Shown: piece after piece, positions 43,701-49,230 of the stretch
Numbering within the stretch: position 1 is the first letter of the stretch
Layout of the letters: each line of letters starts with the position of its first letter
Assembly: GCA_022566265.1 (NCBI GenBank)
Contig: JADFJG010000009.1
Span: forward strand, 1-49,230
Direction: 5' to 3'
Source of the DNA: Pseudomonadota bacterium
GTDB taxonomy: Bacteria; Pseudomonadota; Alphaproteobacteria; SMXQ01
Length of the DNA: 49,230 nucleotides
The notes under the pieces: generated by a model
Database searches by the model: none
What the model saw: only the letters and a program-made list of their open reading frames with translations
Told to the model about the DNA's origin: nothing
Program-made: the position numbers and the translations under genes

Positions 43701-43867
43701 GGCCACTCGATATCGATGGAGACCAGGTCGATGCCGAAATCGGGGAAGAACTGGGTATTCAACCGGGTCAGCGCAAAGACGCCCGACAGGATCATCAGCA
43801 CCATCAAAAGGTGCGCCGCCGTCGGATGGCGGGCGAACATGCGTATCAGCCCGCCGCCGGGCTCCAT
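40727..43867 (-). CDS. RND-family efflux pump (AcrB-like)
   Basis: The start ATG at 43867 overlaps the upstream gene's stop (TGATG); 1046 residues, 12 membrane helices expected. The proton-relay helix 4 reads GMVVDEAIVVGEHAEARRR, with Asp-Glu in place of the usual Asp-Asp. Other signatures are FFPDFGIDLVSIDIEWPGAS, SALTTIAAFTPLL and LSGIVVNDSIILV. It would export small hydrophobic or cationic compounds across the envelope with the adjacent fusion protein and an outer-membrane channel not encoded here. It is convergent with the mer operon. Confidence 0.93.
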   Translation of the reverse strand: MEPGGGLIRMFARHPTAAHLLMVLMILSGVFALTRLNTQFFPDFGIDLVSIDIEWPGASAEDIDTNIVQAVEPEVRFIDGVKRVRSTSVEGRATIAVEFESGTDMQSALSNVETSVGQVTTLPEDSERPEIRRVVRYDSISRLVISGPYPEASLKALAKRIRDALLDRGIQKVDIFGARDEEIWVEVRPEALLRLDLKIADIAQRIRETSQDIPSGTTRGAAERQIRSLGLVKDAQGLGHIEVKALKGGEKIYLRDIARVDEGFDEHGKTAFRQGKPAIELHIRRALSADALEQAAIVETYLGELRPTLPPNLKVEQYLTASDLIKGRIDLLLRNGLGGLVLVVLVLFVFLRARVAFWVAAGIPISLFATLAVMLVSGQSINMISLFGLIMAIGMVVDEAIVVGEHAEARRRAGLEALAAAEGGARRMAAPVMSSALTTIAAFTPLLIISDIIGEIIAAIPFVVIAMIVGSLIECFLILPAHLRGALGHLDNNASRLRDWFDTRFDRFRRGFFRRCVEIAVQWRYVTVAVAFAAFILSIGLVLGGRVSFNFFPSPESDTVYANVQMVAGTPRKQTAAMLDELERALVQAERRLTGGAGGLVRMSLAKLGTGVGRQGGVRVVGDNVGGIVLELAPSDERTVRTNEFVAAWRQAVRPVAGLEAMTIVPTQGGPPGREVDVRLAGGDPERLKKAAREVRALLARYPGVSDIEDDLPFGKGETILKLTPRGRALGFTTQSVGRQVRNAFQGAIAMRFARGDEEVLVRVRLPRAGVDTAALGDLYLRSPIGAEVPVSEVVVATDKQGFASIKREDGARQVAITAEIDKAVTTNDTVLEALRRDGLAEIAENYGLSFGFAGKAEEQARTLNDMKIGAVVGLIAIYIILAWVFASFAQPLVVMSIIPLGLVGAILGHWAMGFDLSILSLIALVGLSGIVVNDSIILVTTIDGRVREGEALESAIVNGTRDRLRAVILTSATTIGGLTPLMFERSLQAQFLIPMAVTIVFGLMVTTFLVLLVVPALLAIKGDISRWGARWWLGERAVAPAAETG

Positions 43868-45108
43868 CACCGGATCTCCACCCTGAGGCCCGGGCCGATT
43901 TCCGGGAACCGGGTCGTCACCACCCGATCGCCGGGTTCGAAGCGACCGCGCACCAAAACGTCGTTACCGACGCGCAGCACGAGTTCGATCCGCCGTGCGA
44001 CAAGGCGCCCCTCGGCGGCGACATAGACCACATCATCGCCATATAGCGCGGTGTCCGGCAGCCGGACGACATCGCGGTAAAGCCGGTCGCTCAGAGTGAC
44101 CTCGACGAAGGCGCCGGGGCGCAGGCTGGTCTCGGTGCCGCCGGCGCGGATGCGGGCGAACATATCGATACCGCCGCTGGTGGGATCGATCTCGCCCCCG
44201 ATGCGCTCGATCGTGGCATCGAAGCCATAGGCCTCGCCGCCGATGCGCCACAGCACCCGCGCCGGGCGGTCGCGATAACCGCCGGCCTGCAACATCCGGC
44301 CGAACTGGTCGTTGCTGAGGTGAAAGCGCGCTTCCAGACGGTTGGCGTCGATCAGCCGCGCGACCCTGTCGCCCTCGCTCACCCGCTTGCCGATCTCGGT
44401 GCCGATATCGACGATAAAGCCGTCGAAGGGCGCCGTCAGCCGCGTCTCTTCGAGGTCGCGGCGCGCCTGGCGTACCTCGACCCCGAGCCGCTCGATCACC
44501 GCGCGCTGCTGGTCGAGGCGCGCCTTGTGCTGCTCGATCCCCTTTTTGCGCTCGGTCACCTTCTGCCGCTGCTCGCTCAGGACAAGGCGCGCGTCGTCCA
44601 ATGCCTTCTCCGAGGTAATGCCGCCACGGACGAGGCTTTCGCGCCGCTTGACGTCGCGGCGGCGAAGCGCCACCTGTTCGCGGTCGCCCACCAGGAGCGT
44701 CCGGTTGGCCTTGAGCTCGGCCTCGATTTCCCTGAGCTTCGCGCGGGCCTCGGCGAGCGCCGCGTTGCGATCCGTTACCCTGGCGGTGTAGTCGAAGGGA
44801 TCGATGGCGACCAGAAGATCGCCCCGCTTCAGGATCCCTCCCTCGACGAAGTCCGGACCCGCCTCGACCACGCGGCCGGCGACCAGGGGACGCATCTCGA
44901 CCTCGCGGCCGGCGACGATCTCGCCGAAGACGCGGAGCTCGGGCTGGATGTCCGACGGCGCCGCCTCGACGGCGGAAACCGGCCACACCTTTTCCACCGG
45001 CGCCTTCGGCGTGAGCACCGTCTTCGTCGCCCGCAGATATCCCGCCCCCGCGATCGCCAGGGCGAGGATGATCAGCGGCAGGGCGATCTTGAGGACAGGT
45101 TTGGCCAT
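43867..45108 (-). CDS. RND periplasmic adaptor (membrane fusion protein, HlyD/AcrA type)
   Basis: The ATG at 45108 (MAKPVLKIALPLIILALAIAG) gives a single N-terminal membrane segment and 413 residues. The barrel-sandwich hybrid halves are visible (AGRVVEAGPDFVEGGILKRG, then LTAPFDGFIVDIGTEIG), separated by a long coiled coil (about 95-210; NAALAEARAKLREIEAELKA). It links the inner-membrane pump to an outer-membrane channel. It overlaps both neighbours by one base. Confidence 0.93.
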   Translation of the reverse strand: MAKPVLKIALPLIILALAIAGAGYLRATKTVLTPKAPVEKVWPVSAVEAAPSDIQPELRVFGEIVAGREVEMRPLVAGRVVEAGPDFVEGGILKRGDLLVAIDPFDYTARVTDRNAALAEARAKLREIEAELKANRTLLVGDREQVALRRRDVKRRESLVRGGITSEKALDDARLVLSEQRQKVTERKKGIEQHKARLDQQRAVIERLGVEVRQARRDLEETRLTAPFDGFIVDIGTEIGKRVSEGDRVARLIDANRLEARFHLSNDQFGRMLQAGGYRDRPARVLWRIGGEAYGFDATIERIGGEIDPTSGGIDMFARIRAGGTETSLRPGAFVEVTLSDRLYRDVVRLPDTALYGDDVVYVAAEGRLVARRIELVLRVGNDVLVRGRFEPGDRVVTTRFPEIGPGLRVEIR

Positions 45109-45866
45109 CACCGATCCTCCCCCGGCGGCAAGCCGAGCATGGCGAGCACCGCCGGTGTCAGCGTGGCGATGATCCGCTTGACCCGCTCGGGCGTGTAGCC
45201 CTGCCAATCGAGGCGCGCCCAGACCACCGTCCGGGCCATCCCGAAGACCATGCACTGGCCGATCAGGGCGTGGGTCAGGAGAAGGGTCTCGGGCGCTTTC
45301 GGGCTCTCACCCTTGGCGGCGCCGACAAGCCTGGCGACGGCATCGTGCAGGGGGTTGATGCGCTCGCGCAGCAGCATCGGGAACTCCTCCGACGGCTGAT
45401 GGAATTCGCGCAGCATGAGCGCCATCTGCCAGCGCACCTGTTCGGCGCCGAGGATGCCGGTGAAGAGCCGGTCGATGAACCAGGCGGCAAGGGCGCCCAG
45501 CGCCCTTTTGTCGCCCCCCGCCTCCTTCACGCCGGCGTTCAGCCGCTCGATGATCGGCTCGACCAGGGGGCTGGTGTCGTCGACGAGTTGGCGCAATACA
45601 TCATGATAGAGCCCCTGCTTACCACCGAAATGATAGGCGATCGCCGCCAGATTGACCTTCGCCGCATTGGCCAGCGCCCGGGTCGAGACGCCATGGAATC
45701 CGTCCCGCGCAAAGAGCTTCCCCGCCGCCTCCAGGAGCCTGGCGCGGCTTTCCTCGCCGCCCGGACGGCCGCGCCGCCCGGGCGCGGCGCGAAGGGCCCT
45801 GCCGCCGACGGCCTTCAGGGCCTCTTGCGTCTCCTCGGCGAGGGTGGTCTTGCCCCTCTCGGACAT
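45108..45866 (-). CDS. TetR-family repressor, CecR (YbiH)-like
   Basis: The ATG at 45866 (MSERGKTT) follows GTGGAGA; 252 residues. The N-terminal helix-turn-helix is SRARLLEAAGKLFARDGFHG and STRALANAAKVNLAAIAYHF, and the long C-terminal part (HQPSEEFPMLLRERINPLHD) matches the CecR/DUF1956 group that controls RND and ABC efflux genes. It is the first gene of the efflux operon and probably represses it through the palindromes at 45903-45927. Confidence 0.9.
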   Translation of the reverse strand: MSERGKTTLAEETQEALKAVGGRALRAAPGRRGRPGGEESRARLLEAAGKLFARDGFHGVSTRALANAAKVNLAAIAYHFGGKQGLYHDVLRQLVDDTSPLVEPIIERLNAGVKEAGGDKRALGALAAWFIDRLFTGILGAEQVRWQMALMLREFHQPSEEFPMLLRERINPLHDAVARLVGAAKGESPKAPETLLLTHALIGQCMVFGMARTVVWARLDWQGYTPERVKRIIATLTPAVLAMLGLPPGEDR

Positions 45867-45902
45867 CTTATCGTCTCCACTAAATCGGTCACGATAATTT
45901 TC

Positions 45903-45927
45903 AATCAATCGTTTGATTACTTAATCA
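45903..45927 (-). promoter_or_regulatory. Overlapping palindromes, probable TetR operator
   Basis: AATCAA-TCGT-TTGATT (45903-45918) overlaps TGATTA-CT-TAATCA (45914-45927), about 40-60 bases before the repressor start. Both are perfect. AT-rich 14-16-bp palindromes here suit autoregulation by the TetR-type repressor. Confidence 0.55.
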
Positions 45928-46214
45928 TGGAAGCGGGAATTTCAAGGGCAGATTGGCGCCTGGCGGCAGATCCCGGTTGCGAGTTTGCCATCCGTCATGG
46001 GCCCCCTGTGTCACCCCTGGAGACCGTTTCAGGGCCGTCCACGAGGGGATGTGGCGACGGATGTCCCCCTCCCTCCCTGCCGGCCCGACCGTGCCCCCGC
46101 GCTCTACCGACGCCCCAAGGATAGGCCATAGCGCCCCCCTCCCCGGCCCTTACGGAAGGGGTACCAGATCCGTGGCAGATCGCCCCACTAACCGCCTTAT
46201 GAGTGCGATCTGAC
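45928..46214. other. Gap without recognised gene
   Basis: These 287 bases between the TetR operator and the H1-like gene terminator hold no convincing gene, repeat or RNA. The short open frames on both strands have no recognisable product or ribosome site. Confidence 0.6.
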
Positions 46215-46242
46215 CAAAGAGAAGGGGGCCCGAAGGCCCCCT
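46215..46242 (-). terminator. Rho-independent terminator of the H1-like gene
   Basis: On the minus strand, AGGGGGCC-TTCG-GGCCCCCT forms a perfect eight-base stem with a TTCG loop (46223-46242), followed by TCTCTTT. It lies 25 bases after the stop codon of the H1-like gene. Confidence 0.88.
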
Positions 46243-46266
46243 AAATCATGCGATCGATAATAGTGA

Positions 46267-46839
46267 TTACCTGATCGCGTGAATTCTCCGGCCTGAACCA
46301 TTGAGCTTCCGGCCAGCCATGGCAGCCTTGGCCACCGTCGACTTCCTGGAATTGCTCTGCTTCTTGGCGGGCGACTTCTTCTTGGCGACCCGCTTCTTGG
46401 CGACGGCCTTCTTCGCCGTCTTCGGCTTGGCGGTCGTCTTGCGCTTCATCGTCCGCTTCTTGGCGGGCGACTTCTTCTTGGCGACCCGCTTCTTGGAAAC
46501 GGCCTTCTTCGCCGTCTTCGGCTTGGCGGTCGTCTTGCGCTTCATCGTCCGCTTCTTGGCGGGCGACTTCTTCTTGACGATCCGCTTCTTGGAAACGGCC
46601 TTCTTCGCCGGCTTCCGCTTGGCGGTCGTCTTGCGCTTCATCGTCCGCTTCTTGGCGGGCGACTTCTTCTTGACGATCCGCTTCTTGGAAACGGCCTTCT
46701 TCGCCGGCTTCCGCTTGGCGGTCGTCTTCTTTTTCAGCGTACGCTTCTTGGCGACAACTTTCTTTGCCGCCTTCTTCACCGTTCTCGGCTTCTTCGTCTC
46801 AGCCTTCGAACCGCGCGATGTCGTTCTCTTGGTGGCCAT
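46267..46839 (-). CDS. Histone H1-like lysine/alanine-rich repeat protein
   Basis: The ATG at 46839 follows GAGGTGA. The 190-residue protein is almost entirely Lys, Ala, Arg, Thr, Pro and Ser, like the C-terminal domain of eukaryotic H1 and bacterial Hc1/AlgP-type proteins. It should be unfolded and bind DNA through charge, condensing the nucleoid or regulating genes. Four 32-residue repeats fill residues 30-157; within them KKKSPAKK recurs at the junctions, a motif known as a DNA-binding SPxK element in H1. The start and a short end (MAGRKLNGSGRRIHAIR) are unique. It is a single-gene unit with its own terminator. Confidence 0.88.
   Translation of the reverse strand: MATKRTTSRGSKAETKKPRTVKKAAKKVVAKKRTLKKKTTAKRKPAKKAVSKKRIVKKKSPAKKRTMKRKTTAKRKPAKKAVSKKRIVKKKSPAKKRTMKRKTTAKPKTAKKAVSKKRVAKKKSPAKKRTMKRKTTAKPKTAKKAVAKKRVAKKKSPAKKQSNSRKSTVAKAAMAGRKLNGSGRRIHAIR
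46369..46752 (-). repeat. 96-bp in-frame tandem repeat, four copies
   Basis: Each 96-base unit encodes AKKRTMKRKTTAKRKPAKKA followed by a 12-residue end (VSKKRIVKKKSP), or a close variant. The two middle units and the flanking ones differ mainly in paired changes (RKP/PKT, IV/VA), indicating duplication in blocks. Copy number can be expected to vary among related strains. Confidence 0.92.
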
Positions 46840-47273
46840 AAGTCACCTCAACTATTTTCTGTTGCACATCAGAACCGGCGGCAAATACACCAAATGCACC
46901 ACCAGCACAAGACGAAATAGATGAATGTTATTAACAATCCCTTTATGCGCTAATACCAGTTGCATTGGTTTTTTCCATCCAGAAGGAGATTTCAGCGGCA
47001 TTTCGACTGGAAAATTTTTGCGAATTCTATCGTTTGATTGTGTTGACATTCCCTATAGGAACCGCCAGAAAAAACCCTTTAATCACAACAGGTTATCCTA
47101 TGGAGAAAAGGTTTGCTTCGAGGATGCTTTCTCATCGCCCTTTTCGCCGGGTATCGTCAGGCGGTGACGGAGAAAATTTGGATCAAATTGTCGGTAGATC
47201 GGGAAAAAAGTTTCTGCGTCAGCATCGCCCGGAGCCGGCAAAAAGCGGAATTCGCGTTCTTACCGGAGCCCAC
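46840..47273. other. AT-rich gap with no gene
   Basis: These 434 bases are markedly richer in A and T than the rest of the window. No gene is supported. TTGACA at 47043-47048 has no -10 at the right distance. Promoter elements of the minus-strand H1-like gene must lie in the first 100 bases, but none is clear. The AT-richness next to the livF remnant suggests foreign or decaying DNA. Confidence 0.5.
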
Positions 47274-47513
47274 CCCGCCGCCGAGAAAGAGAGCGCCGAC
47301 GCGCCGGTCCGCAAGGATTTCGTCAGCGCTTCCCGCCAGCGCCAGCCGGCCCTGTTCGAGGACGATGCCGTCGTCCAATACCGCCAGGGCGCTCCGCGCG
47401 TTCTGCTCCAGATTGCGGCGGACCGTAAGCTCGGGAAACAGGTTGCGCCTGGGTCGGTGCGGCGGCCCGCGTCGGACCGGCGTCACCGCCACTGGGCGGT
47501 CCCGAAGGACGCC
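47274..47513 (-). pseudogene. Remnant of a LivF-type branched-chain amino acid ABC ATPase
   Basis: Minus-strand translation gives RNLFPELTVRRNL directly followed by EQNARSALAVLDDGIVLEQG and then LALAGSADEILADRRVGALF and LGGG. In intact LivF the first block (near residue 90) and the second (near residue 190) are separated by the ABC signature and Walker B; both are missing here. The reading continues without a stop across the join, which points to an in-frame internal deletion. Walker A is also absent. It starts just after the cpaA stop. The C-terminal match is good, so the remnant is real, but no function is possible. Confidence 0.62.
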
Positions 47514-47514
47514 G

Positions 47515-48024
47515 TCAAGCCGCCAGGGCAAGCAACGGCAGGTAGGGGGCAATCCAAATGCCGGCGGCGCCGATGGCGATGGCGTAGGGGATCTTCTCGC
47601 CAACCTTTAGAATCCGCGGCAAGGAATGCTCAGGGGAGCGGGACCGGTACAACCGGCGGATCAGGTAGCGAAGGGCAAGCAAAAAGAGCGTCAATCCGCC
47701 GCCGAGGATGGCGACGACGAGGAGATAGATCCCCAGATCGTCCCACCCGACCCAGAAGGCCACCGCCGTTAGCAGCTTGATGTCGCCGCCGCCCAACACG
47801 CCCAAGCGGAAAATGACGGCGCCGACGCAGAAAACCAGAAGACCGGCGCCAATATGCTCGAAGATCGGCACACGATCATTCCAGATCAACGCGACGACGA
47901 AGAACAGAAGGGTGAGTCCCACCGGGATCGCGTTGGGAATGATGAACTTCCAGGCATCGAACAGCGCCGCCGCCGCCATGAAGGCGAAGAAAACACCAGA
48001 AATCAAAATACCTTCCACGGCCAC
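47515..48024 (-). CDS. cpaA: Prepilin peptidase CpaA/TadV
   Basis: CpaA is the aspartic protease that removes the leader from Flp-type prepilins at the inner membrane. The GTG at 48024 after GGAAGGG gives 169 residues, a normal length; a TTG at 48066 and a GTG at 48018 are alternatives. The two catalytic aspartates are in AALFDAWKFIIPN and LGVLGGGDIKLLTA (GxGD-type motif). Five or six membrane helices are visible. It follows tadD in the same direction with a gap of about 96 bases. Confidence 0.88.
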   Translation of the reverse strand: MAVEGILISGVFFAFMAAAALFDAWKFIIPNAIPVGLTLLFFVVALIWNDRVPIFEHIGAGLLVFCVGAVIFRLGVLGGGDIKLLTAVAFWVGWDDLGIYLLVVAILGGGLTLFLLALRYLIRRLYRSRSPEHSLPRILKVGEKIPYAIAIGAAGIWIAPYLPLLALAA

Positions 48025-48120
48025 CTGCTCAAACCGCCCTTCCGGCTCGCCGCCAAGCGTGATCAACGGCTGGGCCGGCGCCAGGCCGACCGCGTGGGAT
48101 CGAACCGCGCTCGCGTCGCG

Positions 48121-49023
48121 CTATTTCTTGGTGCCCCTGATAGTCTTGACGTAGTCAAGGTTCTTCGAGGCGGTTTCATTGAAAGTCGGGCTCACTACCA
48201 TGGCCCGGGAGAGGAGTGCCTCCGCCCGATCGTAATCGCCACGCAAGATAGCGATATAGCCGACATCATTGAGAACCGTTGGCAGCTCACCGCGCTTCAC
48301 CCCGGCCATCGCCTCTTGGTATTTGCCCTCCCAGGCGAGGGAGTGGCGCAGATTGGCCCTGGCGGCCTTCAGGTTCGGGCGGATTCGCAGCGCCTTCCTG
48401 AACGCCGAAGTCGCCTCCACGAATTTTTGCTGCATCAGCAGGGAACGGCCGAGATTATTGTGGATCAACGCCAACTCGGGCTTCGCCGCCAAGGCCTGCT
48501 TATAGCTTTCGTCGGCGTCGTTCCATAGGGATTGGGTGTCGTAATAAACACCGAGAGCGTTCCAAGCCCGCCACAGTGACGCATCCTCATCGACCGCCTC
48601 CTTGAGGGCCTTGTGGGCGGTATCGAGTTCCCCTTGCTTCATCATGGCGATGCCAAGGCCCTGCAACGCCTTGGCCCGCACGTCGCTCGCCGTCGAGAGA
48701 TACTTGAAGGAGGCCGCCGCCAACGCCAGTTTGTTGGAGATCAAATACATTTCGGCGACTCTCAATTTTGCCTGGGAGTTGTTCGGATCTTTTTTCAGGA
48801 CGCGGCCCAGAAGGATGGCGGCGTCTTCGATCCGACGTTGGGCTATCGCCGCGTCCGCCGCCCCGAGGAGGCTCTCGGTTCCCGCCCCGTCCTTCAGGAC
48901 GGCCAATGGGTCGGGCTTTTCTTTGCCGAAACCGAAAGACTCGCAGGCCGCAAGCGTCGCCAGCAGCCCGGCCGAGAGGGCGAGCGTCCTAAGTCCAGTC
49001 AATCGGCGCCGCCGCCGCGGCAT
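48121..49023 (-). CDS. tadD: TadD-like TPR lipoprotein of the Tad pilus system
   Basis: The 300-residue protein has a lipoprotein signal (LALSAGLLATLAACESFG, lipobox LAAC at about residue 27). At least five TPR units follow, for example LGIAMMKQGELDTAHKALKE, LGVYYDTQSLWNDADESYKQ, LGRSLLMQQKFVEATSAFRK and VGYIAILRGDYDRAEALLSR. TadD is a pilotin-like assembly factor for the Tad secretin at the outer membrane. Next to CpaA the assignment is good. Its start overlaps the previous gene by 35 bp. Confidence 0.85.
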   Translation of the reverse strand: MPRRRRRLTGLRTLALSAGLLATLAACESFGFGKEKPDPLAVLKDGAGTESLLGAADAAIAQRRIEDAAILLGRVLKKDPNNSQAKLRVAEMYLISNKLALAAASFKYLSTASDVRAKALQGLGIAMMKQGELDTAHKALKEAVDEDASLWRAWNALGVYYDTQSLWNDADESYKQALAAKPELALIHNNLGRSLLMQQKFVEATSAFRKALRIRPNLKAARANLRHSLAWEGKYQEAMAGVKRGELPTVLNDVGYIAILRGDYDRAEALLSRAMVVSPTFNETASKNLDYVKTIRGTKK

Positions 49024-49230
49024 ATTCCGATGTCTCTCTGAGAATCCGATCTATCGCGCGGTCGAACTCAAGCAGGTCGGCGCCAAGCCTCAGCCTGACA
49101 TCCGCGCGCTGGCCCTTTGTCGCCACGATGCCGATAGATATCGGCAGCAGGCTCGCAAGTGCCTCCGCCTCTTTACGGAAACCCTGGCGATGGAAAATGA
49201 CCGATTTCTTCTTGTCGAAGCGCTCGGCAT
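48989..49230 (-). CDS. C-terminal end of a LytR C-terminal-domain-like protein (5' end cut off by window)
   Basis: A minus-strand frame is open to the window edge and ends with a stop at 48989-48991, giving 79 visible residues. The visible part, with VIFHRQGFRKEAEALASLLP, ISIGIVATKGQRADVRLRLG and ADLLEFDRAIDRIL, resembles the LytR C-terminal domain (end of a helix, strand and the RADVRLRLG strand) found in proteins encoded beside tadD in alphaproteobacteria. It overlaps the tadD start by 35 bp, so the two are translationally linked. The identity of the full protein cannot be judged. Confidence 0.62.
   Translation of the reverse strand, partial: AERFDKKKSVIFHRQGFRKEAEALASLLPISIGIVATKGQRADVRLRLGADLLEFDRAIDRILRETSEYAAAAAPIDWT

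Noticed and set aside
41630-44026. Long open frame (798 codons) on the plus strand opposite the RND pump
   Set aside because: It is the mirror of the pump's codon bias; the product is an improbable Asp/Gly/Arg-rich sequence with no domain.
46301-46924. Hydrophobic repeat frame (207 codons) opposite the H1-like gene
   Set aside because: It arises because lysine codons read backwards give Leu/Phe; the minus-strand gene has a ribosome site, terminator and typical composition.
47043-47071. TTGACA as a promoter in the AT-rich gap
   Set aside because: No -10 element at the right distance and no plus-strand gene follows.
46965-47780. Plus-strand open frame of 271 codons across the AT-rich gap and cpaA end
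   Set aside because: It runs antisense through the livF remnant and cpaA, has no known motif and turns Arg/Gly-rich over the GC-rich part.

Overview
The window is 49,230 bases of GC-rich DNA, almost certainly from the chromosome of an alphaproteobacterium, most likely a Rhodospirillales-type organism. The grounds are gene content: an imuB/dnaE2 mutagenesis cassette, a DUF2336 protein preceded by a perfect CtrA-type box (TTAA-N7-TTAA), a glnB-glnA operon with a sigma-54 promoter, an alphaproteobacterial ParE, a sufBCDS-U-T-A operon led by an Rrf2 regulator, and Tad/Cpa pilus genes. The assignment to an order is inference.

Layout. 1-5304: the 3' part of imuB and complete dnaE2 (SOS translesion synthesis), separated by a ribbon-helix-helix/PIN toxin-antitoxin pair with its own palindromic operator. 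5405-8110: the DUF2336 gene, a SPOR lipoprotein and the ribosome-rescue hydrolase arfB. 8124-10537 (minus): a PepSY protein, response regulator and histidine kinase operon. 10659-13266: a secreted protein built on 27-bp repeats, a secreted protein of unknown function and a class V aminotransferase-fold enzyme. 13291-17459 (minus): an asparagine-synthetase-like protein lacking the glutaminase cysteine, an orphan family 5 solute-binding protein and a GNAT acetyltransferase. 17575-17652: tRNA-His(GTG). 18135-21703: nitrogen assimilation genes, PII plus two different GlnA paralogues. 21949-26340: parE, a lipoprotein and a DEAD-box helicase whose box reads DEGD. 26376-26509: a heptanucleotide repeat patch. 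26530-27258: an atypical SDR. 27464-34153: the SUF iron-sulfur assembly operon. 34217-40703: a broad-spectrum mercury operon (merR divergent from merT-P-B-F-A) that continues with four more tightly packed genes: a two-cysteine-site membrane protein, a second MerP-like protein, an outer-membrane barrel and an anchored NHL propeller. 40727-45866 (minus): a TetR/CecR-type regulator, membrane fusion protein and RND pump operon. 46267-46839 (minus): a histone H1-like protein made of 96-bp repeats. 47274-49230 (minus): a decayed livF remnant, the prepilin peptidase cpaA, tadD and the end of a third gene.

The mer operon is the best candidate for an incompletely described system. MerB would cleave organomercurials; MerT, MerF and MerP would move Hg(II) inward to MerA for reduction; and the distal genes add periplasmic, outer-membrane and anchored propeller components that are not part of the classical pathway. 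Their membership rests on spacing and cysteine motifs, not on proof.

A second theme is short tandem duplication at gene ends. The stop codons of the first glnA (18 bp x3) and of sufA (20 bp x4, the last unit also holding the merR stop) lie inside tandem repeats. Further short repeats lie at 15812, 17667 and 26440, and two proteins are themselves built on DNA-level tandem repeats.
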